Assembly (NCBI GenBank): GCA_949126835.1
Contig: OX421506.1
Coordinates: 23,273,301-23,337,300 of the forward strand
DNA: 64,000 bases
Origin: Anisus vortex
Taxonomy: Eukaryota > Mollusca > Gastropoda > Planorbidae
Direction of reading: 5' to 3'
The position numbers were made by a program, and so were the translations under genes. The notes beneath the pieces are model-generated. The model did not search any database and was not told where the DNA came from. It saw only the letters and a program-made list of their open reading frames with translations. Below are positions 34,301 through 44,074 of this stretch, piece by piece (the stretch's first letter is position 1; each line of letters starts with the position of its first letter).

Positions 34301-35721
34301 CAACAGAAACGGTAGATGATATATCTGTCTCCACAGAGCTTGGGCCTAATCAGATCAAAGGGTTGAGGGGAACCGTCGAAAGTTACAGAGATGTCTTTAC
34401 GGATCGACCGGGAAAAACTACTTTGGTAAATCATGAGATTAGATTAACCGATGACCACCCTGTCCGACAAAATGCATACCCTCTACCCTTTGCTAAAAGG
34501 GAGGCAGTTGCTAAGGAAATCGAGCAAATGTTGGAGATGGGGGTCATAGAGAGATCACAATCCCCATATTCCTCACCGGTGGTCTTAGTCGGGAAAAAGG
34601 ACGGTACAAACCGTTTTTGTGTCGACTATCGTCGTCTAAATAAGCTCACCGTTTTTGACTCTGAACCCCTACCCAACTTTGAGGGCTTATTAGCTGAGAT
34701 TGCCCGAGAATCTGGTCATTTTTTAAGTAAGATAGATCTTAGTAAGGGATACTGGCAAGTTCCTATGGCCCCCGAATCCCAAGAAAAGACCGCATTTCAA
34801 ACTCACGTGGGACATTTCCAATGGAGGGTTATGCCGTTTGGTTTGGTCAACGCACCAGCAACGTTCTCCAGGTTAATGAGGATAGTGTTGGAGGGGATAG
34901 AAGGTGTGGTTAATTATCTAGATGATATTCTCATTTTTACTCGCACTTGGCAACTTCACCTAAAAACCCTGGAAGAGGTTCTAAACCGGCTTCGACAAGC
35001 AGGCCTCACTGCTCGTCCAACCAAATGTCTTTTGGGATACCGATCCTTAGAGTTCATGGGGTACCAGATGGGACCTGGCACCCTTCAACCTGAACAGGGA
35101 AAGGTGGATCAGATTTTGGGTTTGGCTACACCTACAGACAAAACTCAAGTTAGGGCACTAATGGGTCTTATAGGATACTACCGACGCTTTGTACCCGACT
35201 TCGCAGCGATAACTGCACCACTTACAGACCTGACTAAAAAAGGAAGACCTAACAGGGTTGAATGGACACCAGCATGTCAGAAAGCCCTGGAGACTATACA
35301 GACAATATTGACAAACGATCCGATACTCCGACTTCCTGACCACAACCTTCCGTTTATCCTCAGGACAGACGCCTCAGACAATGGGTTGGGGGCTGTTTTG
35401 TTACAGGAATTTCCTGATGGAAAATTCCCCATCATTTATATTAGTCGAAAGTTAGCTGGTAGTGAAAAGAACTTTGCAACTATTGAAAAGGAAGGGTTAG
35501 CCTTGGTTTGGGCAGTTAAGAAATTAGAATGCTATCTGTATGGGAAGGCATTTATCCTTGAAACCGACCACCAACCATTATCCTTCATTAACGACACAAA
35601 AATGAAGAATGGGAGAGTGATGCGCTGGTCTCTTTCTCTGCAACCTTATCGCTTCACTATTAGAAGTATTAAAGGGAAAGATAATGTTGGTGCAGATTTG
35701 CTTAGTAGGTGCCCTGTCTAG
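31375..35721 (+). CDS. Gag-protease-integrase-RT-RNase H polyprotein, 1448 aa (Gmr1-like)
   Basis: One open frame, start context gacaATGG. Residues 1-315 are Gag, with an N-terminal Glu/Lys/Arg-rich coiled-coil-like stretch (about 30-75); a zinc knuckle CYSCSQPGHTANRC is near 317-331. Aspartic protease active site DSG is near 370. Integrase follows: HHCC zinc finger (H579/H586, CASCDTC about 615), DDE core (VAVDIVGP about 650, LTDQGVQF about 708, NGLVEKFNG about 745), and a C-terminal domain with PGDKVLIL and VQWKGPFVV. RT is next (VVLVGKKDGTNRFCVDYR about 1070, YLDD about 1181-1184), then RNase H (ILRTDASDNGLGAVL about 1330, TIEKEGLALV, ETDHQPL), ending LLSRCPV. Integrase before RT is opposite to standard Ty3/gypsy and matches Gmr1-type elements. 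All catalytic residues looked for are present. No frameshift separates gag and pol, so the Gag:Pol ratio must be set another way. Confidence 0.95.
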   Translation: MAPVSNKAIKELVDYASSIGLTGKEALEWATSERDKQAIEARDKAEREAREAKDKADREERERQAERDHALELARIDKGFVINSSPPLSQEIESHATARLKLPPFDDRVDDIDSFIRRFERHAEAANWARHKWAISLSALLTGKALQTVSRLGMEDADNYETVKAALLKAYDFTADSYRKKFRHVHIEKGETYPMFGARLEGYLSRWVQLSETSETFEGLRDLFLMEQIMEGANEGMRVFLRERHPRDWSQLLSLAEDYREAHISAKVDHPKAQGMGLNKPAPTRETGKGKFYKGNDKAPSNAPRKDDRRPDRSNLTCYSCSQPGHTANRCPARRVQLAVIALVDGESFGDRSPITEGLVDGKVVKVLRDSGCSCVLVNSSLAEGKIVPKQKGFVRYLTGDVIQTQVAKIMLDTPYYQGEVQALVLENPLIDLTIGNIRGARDPYCPDPDWSPKRAEAGATPKQVSEDMKGPAPTALAGVVVTRGMVEKRERPTKPISAPVCQASGLTPAEYKVVQTNDPSLNQLREWADQGRARDCHRGVERYIYKKGLLYRELCEKDGGRSSQLVVPEPLREEVMKVGHEILLGGHLGAKKTTDRVLSQFCWPGATGDLKRYCASCDTCQRTTPRGRLTKLPLGKVPLISTPFERVAVDIVGPIDPATDRGNRYILTLVDYATRYPEAVALRKIDTESVAEALVEMFTRVGIPREMLTDQGVQFTSSLMKEVSRLLSMRQLVTSPYHPQCNGLVEKFNGTLKTIIKRLCRERPKDWDRYIPAALFAYREAPQESLGFSPFELLYGRTVRGPSHILRELWTNEQENPEVRTTYEYVVDLRNRLEETCQAAMKELGKASDRAKKYFDRKARHREYQPGDKVLILLSDEKNKLLVQWKGPFVVNKRIGLYDYQIQLPRGAKIFHGNLLKGYIERSLSMEKTERSALESTTDQTNDQFDEATQGVVAAVIEVDDDNDAGQIILLPADSTETVDDISVSTELGPNQIKGLRGTVESYRDVFTDRPGKTTLVNHEIRLTDDHPVRQNAYPLPFAKREAVAKEIEQMLEMGVIERSQSPYSSPVVLVGKKDGTNRFCVDYRRLNKLTVFDSEPLPNFEGLLAEIARESGHFLSKIDLSKGYWQVPMAPESQEKTAFQTHVGHFQWRVMPFGLVNAPATFSRLMRIVLEGIEGVVNYLDDILIFTRTWQLHLKTLEEVLNRLRQAGLTARPTKCLLGYRSLEFMGYQMGPGTLQPEQGKVDQILGLATPTDKTQVRALMGLIGYYRRFVPDFAAITAPLTDLTKKGRPNRVEWTPACQKALETIQTILTNDPILRLPDHNLPFILRTDASDNGLGAVLLQEFPDGKFPIIYISRKLAGSEKNFATIEKEGLALVWAVKKLECYLYGKAFILETDHQPLSFINDTKMKNGRVMRWSLSLQPYRFTIRSIKGKDNVGADLLSRCPV

Positions 35722-36028
35722 TCTGAAAGATGGGTCAACTTAGTCAGTGCTGTATTCTTTACCAAATAATTTTGCTTTCTTGAAATATGTTTTTTTTTTA
35801 TATTTTATTTATGTATCTGCATTTGATTGTTTTTTGATATGATGTATATTTGTAATTACCCATTGTGATTGGGTTTAAAATGGTTTTATAGTAGACTTAT
35901 AGTTTGTTTTTCCCCTTGAGTAAGTAACTCTTATGCTTTAACTTGTATAGTTGATTTTTGCTGTAAAGATCTAATTATAACCACTGTTTGATTGGGTTAT
36001 TAGATTCGGTAAAGTGGAGCGTTTCAGC

Positions 36029-36044
36029 TAAAGTTGGGGGGTAT
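36029..36044 (+). other. Polypurine tract
   Basis: The purine run aaagttggggggtat immediately precedes the 3' LTR and would prime plus-strand DNA synthesis. Confidence 0.7.
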
Positions 36045-37127
36045 TGTTACAATTATAATGAGCCGAAAAGCTCTAAACACAACAACTAGCGCTGACCCAG
36101 TTAGGGTCTATTTTTAGACACAGCCTATTCTGTGGGTAGGCCTACTGTCGCGGAATGTGTTCGCATGTAGCGGGGGAAATTCAAATACAATGGGGGGGTG
36201 TGTTCCATATATTAACTACAAAGATAGTTGTTAATTAAATGTTATTTGGTACTATTCTTATCAGAACTGTATTCAGTTCAATAAAATATTTGTTGGCCCA
36301 GTGTCTTCCCCTCATTATAAGAGATGTCGGGGTTTCAGTAGCTGGTATTCTGTTTAATAAATAAGTTAATGTTAATGACGCTGTTCAGTTGTAATCTGAA
36401 AGTGTGCTTTGGTTATACTGTGTTTTATTTTTTTTTAAATATAAATAGTGAATTTTTTAGTAAAACAAATAGACACAATTTGAGGGCCTTATTCAGAGTT
36501 AATTATGCCGTTGTTAAATAATTTTACAAGGCATATTATTTTGTTATATATTCTTATATTCCTTACTTTACTGATGCATTTTGATACTGTTCAATATGGT
36601 AAATTTCAAATATTTAATTCATTTAAAGTATTTGTATTCCTATTATTATTGAAATAATACAATCAGGACGTGTGCTCATTATGTATGTAAATTTTATAAT
36701 TTTAAAAATATGTTATATATTTTTTATCTGTGTTTGAAAATCGGGCACACTTACAATTGTACCATTTTACCTGGCGTTTAGCTTACCTGTTCTAGGGATG
36801 TAAGTGTGCGTGACGTAATGCGCTCCGATATGTTCAGGGAGAGCTATTAATACGGTGAGAGAAAGGTGTGTGGGAGGAATACGTTTGAGTAGCGCCAGAG
36901 AGAAGAGGAAAGAGCGTGTGGTTGATCTCTTGTACAGAAATAAAGACTTCTTTTATAACCACATTGTTTTCCTTGATCTTTTGTGAAGTTGGAGTTAAAT
37001 ATAAATATTGTCGACAGTAAAGGCTTCCCTCTAGACAACAAGCAATTACAGTCAGTAGATCCAGTGCTCCCACCGTTCACCAGATGAAAAGGCTGAGAGA
37101 GCAGTGCCTACCAATAAGATTGTAACA
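36045..37127 (+). repeat. 3' LTR
   Basis: Same length as the 5' LTR and no mismatch seen by eye. AATAAA at 36939-36944. Followed by TSD ctcaa. Confidence 0.95.
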
Positions 37128-37299
37128 CTCAACTTGCTTCAAATGCTAAAGTTTCCATAATATATTCAAAAAGATTTCCAGAAAAATATCGTTGTCCTAT
37201 GTTTTATCAAAGAAAACACTACAAAACAAAATTTTAGGTCACGGTAGGCTATCATTTGTTGCTGGCGTCCTTTAAAAAAGACAAAAGGTCTGTGTAATT

Positions 37300-39762
37300 A
37301 TTATTATTGTTTTTAACTAAATATCTATGTTTATGCCTTTTATGAACATTATTTATCAAAGTTTTGTTAAAGTTTAAATCAATATGTATCATTTTAATTT
37401 TAAAAAAAGCTTCTATTTTCAGACTTTATCTTTTTTTTCACAATTTTGTCAAACTCACGACATATATTCGTTTCGAACGCTAAAAAAACTAAAGGCAGAC
37501 AAATGAAGATAATAATTAGACAGATCACTAGGCCTATATATTCTCTACATACAATTAAAAAAATTGCATACTATTAACTTAATTTTATGTCTAAAATCTC
37601 ATTTTACTACGTGTCCTTCAATTGAAACGGTCGTCAGCAGAATACGGGTTTAATATGTATGCATGTTATCTTAATACTATAATGATACCCGGTAAAATTA
37701 ATCGGAATAGATCATACAACGTTAGTAGTTAATGTACTGTTTAAAGTATTAAAATGTTAATATACTTTCTTTACTCATACTAATATTTATCATTTTAAAC
37801 TATAATTATAAGCCTTTATTTTTTTTTAAAGAAAAAAAGAAAACATTTACAAATATATAAAAAATGATTTTATTATTTCCCTTTAATTAAAGTTTCCACA
37901 TTTAAATTTCATTCCATAGTTATACCGGGAATACCAAAAAAGTTATTTTTTAATTTGTAATATAGGTAACTAATTTTACTTATTAATTAATTATTTCATT
38001 GTATAAATCTAACATTATGGCATTTTTTTCAACTAGTAGTTTAAAGGAATAAAATTAAATTTACGTTAAACAGTTGTAAATAAACATTTTCCTGAATTAA
38101 TTGTTTAAGTCGACTTGAGATTTTGAAAAACATTAATTAATTCCAACAATTACATGCTAAAATACTAGTATATAAACCTCTTATATTTATTATATATATA
38201 AAAAATAAATATAATTAATTATAGACTAATTAAATGCTTAATTAAAGAAGATAGAAATAAAAAACTATAATTATCATGTAGGGTAGGCCTATCAATTAAC
38301 CAGGGCCATGTCCTTGAATGCTCTTCGCTAATTGTTCAATGTCAGTTATTATGTCAGGTATTTAGTTACTTCTAAGTTGTCAAGTGTAGGTGGCCTCTTT
38401 GTTTGCCTATGCAAAAAACAGCTTTCATTTAACCAAAAGCGGAAACTAGATTGAATGCCTAGCATTTGAGAACTGAAGATAACTTTCCTAAGCAGCTTCC
38501 TTCCAGATTTTTTTTGCAAATCGTCACATTTTAATGTCTATTTTTTATGTTTAAAATTCAACTTGCTGTACTTTATAATAGCTAATATACCTCCAAAAAA
38601 AAAAGGATCCAGATCTAAGAAGTAGTGTGATTAAGCCAGTCAATCTTGATGTGGTATGAAAACATGAGTGATTCAATGTACTACTGAAAAAAATATCTAA
38701 CTATCTTAGTGTGCCTTAAATAAGGAAAGTAGTTAACTTTTAAAAAAAATTGATTTCACTACAAGATATATCCAGTTTCAATGCAAATTCATTTCAGTGG
38801 TCTAAGAGTTCAAGTTCTGTTTGACAAAAGCTCAAAAAAATTAAATGTATTGCTGTTACAGTTCAGTTTATTCACTGAAACATGATTTTTACAGTGAGCT
38901 GATTTGACTTAGTTTTTCCCTAAATAAATATAATCAGTAGTGAAGTGTGCAAAAGAAGAATGTAAGAAAAGCATGATTTGAGTGAGTGGTCAAGAGTTGA
39001 CAAGGGAGAGAAAGATAGTGTGAATAATCAGTACATGTTGGATCCTTCAGATAGAAGGTGGTATTTCTATAATAAGTTATATTGGACTGAGTGTTTAAGT
39101 GATTCAAGTCCAAAGTGAGACTTAGAATATTATTGTACAATTAAAGTCTATTTTAAAGAGCTCGATACAATCAGTGTTTTAGTAAGAAGAAATGTATGGA
39201 TATTATTGAAGTAACATATAAGTATATATTTGAAAGACTATTGAGAACTGTGTGTAATGATCTTATTCGTCCAATGATGTTTTGTATACTATGACTATGC
39301 AATAAACTTTCATCTGAACCTGATTCAACGTGTGCTCAAGTCTGTGCTACTTAGTATTTAATAATACCAATAATAATATCACAAACAATACAGTAGCAAT
39401 TGCTATGTCATTCAACAGTCAATTATACAATCTTAACCTCGTCTAAGATAACTAACAATGTATGCAACATCAGATCTTTATATTCCGTTACACTTTCTTG
39501 AAGAAGAGACTTGAATTGCCCGTAAATCAATAAAAGGTGAGAAGCTATAAAATCGATTTTTTTAAACAATAGATTCAATCACAGATCGCGAGTCCAGTCA
39601 TAAGATCTTTGCACACAAACTTTCCTGAACTTTAACACTCGATCTACAGCGTTATTTTCATGTTATTGTTTGCATTGAAAAATCTCTACCTGGGTTGTCT
39701 TCCTGGTGTGCTCTGCATATCAAGTCTGGCACGCCTGTCTTTTGTTGCCGACCCCTGATCTA
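37300..39762 (-). mobile_element. Degenerate hAT copy, reverse orientation of 45302-47404
   Basis: The right end ttgttgccgacccctg (39743-39762) is a hAT terminus. Many words match the 45302-47404 element in reverse complement and in order, for example ggatccagatctaag (38605), atgtggtatgaaaacatgag (38651), ccagtttcaatgcaaa (38770), gattcaatcacagatcg (39570) and the aataaatataa tract near 38200. A segment at about 38900-39400 has no counterpart there and looks inserted. The left boundary is uncertain. Confidence 0.6.
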
Positions 39763-39766
39763 GCCC

Positions 39767-39812
<46 letters not shown>

Positions 39813-39860
39813 TTATCTATTTATCTATCTTTTTATCTATTTATCTATCCATCTATATAT

Positions 39861-39892
<32 letters not shown>

Positions 39893-40305
39893 TTATCTAT
39901 TTATCTATTTATCTATTTATCTATTTATCTATTTATCTATTTATCTATTTATCTATTTATCTATTTATCTATTTATCTATTTATCTATTTATCTATTTAT
40001 CTATTTATCTATTTATCTATTTATCTATTTATCTATTTATCTATTTATCTATTTATCTATTTATCTATTTATCTATTTATCTATTTATCTATTTATCTAT
40101 GTATCTATTTATCTATTTATCAATCAATCAATCAATCAATCTATCTATTTATCTATCTATCTATCAATCAATCAATCAATCTATCTATCTATTTATCTAT
40201 CTATCAGTCAATCAATCTATCTATATATTTATCTATCTATCTATTTATCTATCTATCAATCAATCAATCTATCTATATATTTATCTATTTATCTATCTAT
40301 CTATA
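39763..40305. repeat. (TCTA)n/(TTTATCTA)n microsatellite
   Basis: Pure tetranucleotide tract, then an 8-mer ctatttat array, then tcaa blocks. The 208-aa LSIYLFI frame is a repeat artefact. Confidence 0.97.
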
Positions 40306-40502
40306 TGTTTGTCTGTCTGTCTTCATATATAACAACACTGAATAATTGACTGCATACAAATACTTGCTATATGAGTTACATAAAGAGATAAAACAAACAA
40401 AAGCTAGTCATTTTTCTATACCGGCACTTTGTGTGTGCGAACAAAACCGTAAATTAGACCGACTGGTAAAAAAAAACAAAGAAAAGAAATGGGTCTACTT
40501 AC
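40306..40502. other. Short intron segment next to the gene 2 donor
   Basis: No element recognised. It contains the donor gtaagt (minus strand) at 40497-40502. Confidence 0.45.
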
Positions 40503-40517
40503 CGCGCCGCATCCCAT
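40503..40517 (-). CDS. MGC-family gene 2, microexon encoding MGCGA
   Basis: Minus strand ATG GGA TGC GGC GCG followed by donor gtaagt. The 15-nt coding exon ends in phase 0, exactly like gene 1. Context is taattATGG. MGCG predicts a myristoylated Gly2 and a palmitoylatable Cys3. The donor context gtaagtag is shared with gene 1. Confidence 0.58.
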
Positions 40518-41038
40518 AATTAAAATTTCGAACTTTTGTTGTTTTTTTTTTTTTATAATCTCAACACCGTTTTCAGTTAATTGTTTTCGTTGAGTTGATC
40601 AACTGAAGAAAGAAACAAATAAAATTTCTCTTTCTTTTTACTAATTTATAAAAAAATGAAGATTTGATAGAATAAGGGCCACCCATAAATGACGACTTGG
40701 AGAGGAAGGGGGGAGTGGGTCAAAGATTGTGATGATATGTGACGAGGGGGGTGGGTGAGGATGTTTAAACAATGTGACATCACAATTCACAAAAAAAGGT
40801 TGAAATCAAATTTCCAGTTGTTTTTTTTTTTAAGTTTCACTTAATTAACTACATCAATTATATTGTTAAGATAACGAGTGGCATCCGGGGCATTGAATGG
40901 GTTACCTGAACAAGCCAGGAAAACCAGTAACTTAACATCATTTAAAACACTAAGGATGTGCGTAGGACGCAATAATTTTCTTTATAGAAGGATCATCTGT
41001 AATGTATAAGATAAAAAAGATGCATGGTGTTAAAAATT
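40518..41038. other. Upstream region of gene 2 with a LINE 3' scrap
   Basis: 40518-40860 has no ORF. 40865-41025 is a plus-oriented LINE 3' end (gtggcatccggggcattgaa, aggacgcaataattttcttt, tail taagataaaa) of the family seen at 41.4-43.3 kb. Confidence 0.55.
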
Positions 41039-41404
41039 CACCATAGTGAATTTTGACGTAACTTATGGACTGCACCATAGTCAATTTTGACGTAACTTAT
41101 GGACTGCACCATAGTGGATATTGACGTAACTTAGGGACTGCATCATAGTGAATATTGACGTAACTTATGGACTGCACCATAGTGAATATTGACGTAACTT
41201 ATGGACTGCACCATAGTGAATATTGACGTAACTTAGGGACTGCATCATAGTGAATATTGACGTAACTTATGGACTGCATCTTAGTGAATATTGACGTAAC
41301 TTATGGACTGCATCTTAGTGAATATTGACGTAACTTATGGACTGCATCTTAGTGAATATTGACGTAACTTATGGACTGCATCTTAGTGAATATTGACGTA
41401 ACTT
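41039..41404. repeat. 34-bp minisatellite, left part (about 11 copies)
   Basis: Unit ggactgcaccatagtgaata followed by ttgacgtaacttat, each carrying a TGACGTAA word. It continues at 43284 after the LINE. Confidence 0.95.
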
Positions 41405-43283
41405 ATCTTATCTTATCTTATACATTACAGACGCTCCTTCTATAAAGAAGATTATTGCGTCCTACGCTCATCCGTGGTCCGAGTCTAGTCTTGCATTCTT
41501 ATTAATGTTTTAAATGATGTTAAGTTACTGGTTTTCCTGGTTTGTTCAGGCAACCCATTCCATGCCCGAATGCCACTCGGGAAGAAAGAGTACTTATATG
41601 CATTTGTTCTCGCTTAAGGGACAAGGAAAGTGTTTTTATCTTTATGTTTATCTGAGATTTGCAACAGGTTGTTATTGTGTTGTATTTCTAAATTAGAGTT
41701 TAATGCCTTATGTATTATTATTACTTTACTCTTTGCCCTTCTGTCTTCTAGTGTTTCTAGGTTTAATGATTTGACTAATGGTGTTACTCTTGTTAATTGG
41801 GAATATTCACTAGTTATGAACCTTGCAGCTCTTTTTTGAATTTGTTCTAATTTTTTAATGTTTTCTTTAGTTGATGGGTCCCATACAGATGCTGCATATT
41901 CTAGTATAGGCCTAACTAATGTGAGATAGCATTTTAGTTTTATGTTCTTATTACATTTGTAAAAGTTCCTTTTTATGAATCCTAAAGTTTTGTTTGATTT
42001 TTTTATTACTTCATCAATATGAGGGTTCCAAGATAACTTATCATTTATTATTACTCCTAGATACTTAGCATTGTTAGTTTGAGTTAGTTCTTTACCATGA
42101 ATGAAGTAGTTTGATATTATTTGTTTCTTTTTCTTGGATACCCTTATTAGTTGGCATTTTTCTGGGTGAAAAGACATACTCCAGTTTGATTCCCATTTTT
42201 GTAGTTCATCTAGGTCTTTTTGTAGGAGTTCACTATCTTTTCCTGTCTTTATTATTCTATAAATTATGCAATCATCGGCAAATAATCTTACTTTTGTTCC
42301 TGTGTTGATGCAATTTGGCAGATCATTAATATAAATTAGAAATAGTAGGGGTCCTAGAACAGTTCCTTGTGGAACTCCTGAGTTTACAGTTATTGGTGAT
42401 GACTTAGAGCCATTTATTATCACTGTTTGTTCTCTGCCTATAAGAAAGTCCTGAATCCACTGATGTAAGGGACCAGAGATGCCAAAATATTTAAGTTTTT
42501 TTAGTAGACTAGAATGATGAACTTTATCAAATGCTTTTGAAAAATCTAGTAATATAGCATCAATTTGGTTGTTATTATCTAATCCCTTTGACAAGTCATC
42601 TATTAGGCCTATTAATTGAGTCTCACATGATCTATTTTTCCTAAAGCCATGTTGGTGTGGGCACAGTGCATTAAGTTTGTCTAGATGATTTACTATACTA
42701 CTATATATGATATGTTCAAGTAATTTACATGTTATGCTGGTTAGAGAAACAGGTCTATAATTACCGGGGTCAGATTTATCTCCTTTTTTGAAAAGGGGGG
42801 TTACATTAGCTAATTTCCAATCTCTGGGCACTTTGCCCTGGTTTAGAGAGGCCTGAAAAAGTATTTTAAAGATTGGAGATATTTCATTGTTTAGTTCTTT
42901 AAGCAGTCTTGCTGATATTTCATCTGGACCAGAAGCTTTGTTTGCTTTTAAGTTGGTTAGGAGTTGTTTAATGCCTTTTTCATCTACATTTATATGTCCT
43001 ATCTCTTCTAGTTTGTTTAAATTTATGAAGATTTCTTTGTCACCTGGATTTGAAAAAGATGATGCAAAGTGTGTGTTAAGGATATTAGCTTTGGTTTCAT
43101 TATCATTATAAGTTTCATTGTTTTGGCCTTTTAGTGGAGCTATGCCTGTAGTGTCCATTTTTCTTGATTTAATGTAGGACCATAAGTTTTTATTATTATC
43201 TTTAGAAATTACATTGTTTACATATTCATTTTGCAGCTGTCTGCTTAGTTTCTGAGTTAAATGTTTAATTTTTAGGTATTTTT
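41405..43283 (-). mobile_element. 5'-truncated LINE inserted in the 34-bp minisatellite
   Basis: Minus-strand LINE with a (gataa)n-type 3' tail at 41403-41423. The array stops at ...taacttat on the left and resumes at ttatggactgc on the right, so the target duplication is about ttat. Other 3' ends of this family occur at 40865-41025, 43530-43720, 21340-21500 and 45175-45235. Confidence 0.85.
41614..43158 (-). CDS. LINE reverse transcriptase, 514-aa open frame
   Basis: Long intact frame covering the whole RT: ASGPDEISARLLKELN, VPRDWKLANVTPLFKKGD and NYRPVSLTSITCKLLE, then HGFRKNRSCETQL, ILLDFSKAFDKV, SGVPQGTVLGPLLFLIYIND, catalytic RLFADDCIIYR, KYLGVIINDKLSW, and the C-terminal VRPILEYAASVWDP and RAARFITSEYS. 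It resembles CR1/L2/Jockey-clade RTs. No endonuclease is present (5' truncated), and the ORF ends at a frame break (LLQISDKHKDKNTFLVP) after which the family C-terminus (GIRAWNGL-like) is out of frame. It therefore cannot retrotranspose on its own despite the intact RT. Confidence 0.88.
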   Translation of the reverse strand: MDTTGIAPLKGQNNETYNDNETKANILNTHFASSFSNPGDKEIFINLNKLEEIGHINVDEKGIKQLLTNLKANKASGPDEISARLLKELNNEISPIFKILFQASLNQGKVPRDWKLANVTPLFKKGDKSDPGNYRPVSLTSITCKLLEHIIYSSIVNHLDKLNALCPHQHGFRKNRSCETQLIGLIDDLSKGLDNNNQIDAILLDFSKAFDKVHHSSLLKKLKYFGISGPLHQWIQDFLIGREQTVIINGSKSSPITVNSGVPQGTVLGPLLFLIYINDLPNCINTGTKVRLFADDCIIYRIIKTGKDSELLQKDLDELQKWESNWSMSFHPEKCQLIRVSKKKKQIISNYFIHGKELTQTNNAKYLGVIINDKLSWNPHIDEVIKKSNKTLGFIKRNFYKCNKNIKLKCYLTLVRPILEYAASVWDPSTKENIKKLEQIQKRAARFITSEYSQLTRVTPLVKSLNLETLEDRRAKSKVIIIHKALNSNLEIQHNNNLLQISDKHKDKNTFLVP

Positions 43284-43529
43284 TATGGACTGCATCTTAG
43301 TGAATATTGACGTAACTTAGGGACTGCATCTTAGTGAATATTGACGTAACTTAGGGACTGCATCATAGTGAATATTGACGTAACTTATGGACTGCACCAT
43401 AGTGAATATTGACGTAACTTAGGGACTGCATCATAGTCAATATTGACGTAACTTATGGACTGCATCTTAGTGAATATTGACGTAACTTATGGACTGCACC
43501 ATAGTGAATTTTGACGTAACTTATGGACA
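43284..43529. repeat. 34-bp minisatellite, right part (about 7 copies)
   Basis: Same unit and variants as 41039-41404, with atcttag/accatag alternatives. Confidence 0.95.
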
Positions 43530-43722
43530 AGTACTCTTTCTTCCCGAGTGGCATTCGGGCATGGAATGGGTTGCTTGAACAAACCAAGCAAAACCAGTAA
43601 CTTAACATCATTTAAAACATTGATAAATAAGACTAGACTCGAACCACTAATGAGCGTAGGACGCAATAATCTTCTTTATAGAATGGCGTCTGTAATGTAA
43701 AAGGTATGATAAGATATAATAT
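43530..43722 (+). mobile_element. LINE 3'-end fragment
   Basis: Readable C-terminal RT words in the plus strand (RVLFPSGIRAWNGLLEQTKQ), then aggacgcaataatcttcttt and a degenerate gataa tail. Confidence 0.65.
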
Positions 43723-44074
43723 ATTTCACTCCCACTTTCTTTTATCACAATTTCCCAGAATCCCCCCTTTCTATTGATATATTTCTCTTTCTTTTCTCTA
43801 TCATTTTCATTCCCTCTCTGTCTTTCTCGTTAACAATCTATCCTCACTCTCTCTATTTCTCTCGACCAAATAAAAAAAAAAAAAAACTAGTTTCAAATTA
43901 AACGAATCAGAAATCAATAGTTAGGTGCAACCCTAGCTGCACTAATCTCTTACCTTAAATATTCTAGCAAGCTAATAGCTAATTAAATATCTGAGCTCAC
44001 GGTATTAACAAACTTTTTTTTTAGTTCTGAGCTATTAGCTCAATGCAAAGACTTTATATCAACCGGCATATATC
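43723..44074. other. Pyrimidine-rich spacer
   Basis: (TC)-rich tract and a poly-A run; no gene seen. Confidence 0.5.

Larger units (their letters stand above)
29195..37127 (+). mobile_element. Complete Gmr1-like Ty3/gypsy LTR retrotransposon
   Basis: 7933 bp. The 5' LTR is 29195-30277 and the 3' LTR 36045-37127, both 1083 bp; comparing them line by line I found no difference. TSD ctcaa is perfect. The order inside is leader with a minisatellite, a single 1448-codon ORF (gag, protease, integrase, RT, RNase H), then a polypurine tract. Intact ORF, same LTRs and clean TSD point to a very recent insertion. No envelope ORF is present. It sits in the predicted intron of gene 2, in antisense to that gene. 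Confidence 0.95.
28894..40502 (-). other. Predicted intron of gene 2
   Basis: 11.6 kb between donor gtaagt (40497-40502) and acceptor cag (28894-28896 side), phase 0. About 7.9 kb is one LTR retrotransposon and most of the rest is a degenerate hAT and a tetranucleotide array, so the ancestral intron was probably under 2 kb. Confidence 0.5.

Noticed and set aside
38626..39392. Solo LTR with TSD gtag
   Set aside because: Comparison with the reverse complement of 45302-47404 shows hAT sequence continuing across the proposed left boundary, so the boundary is false. Only about 38900-39400 remains as a possible insert.
43560..43580. Another MGC-type start (ATGGGTTGCTTG)
   Set aside because: It is inside a LINE RT C-terminal fragment (AWNGLLEQTK frame), repeated at 40900 and, reversed, at 41545 and 45200, with no donor site.
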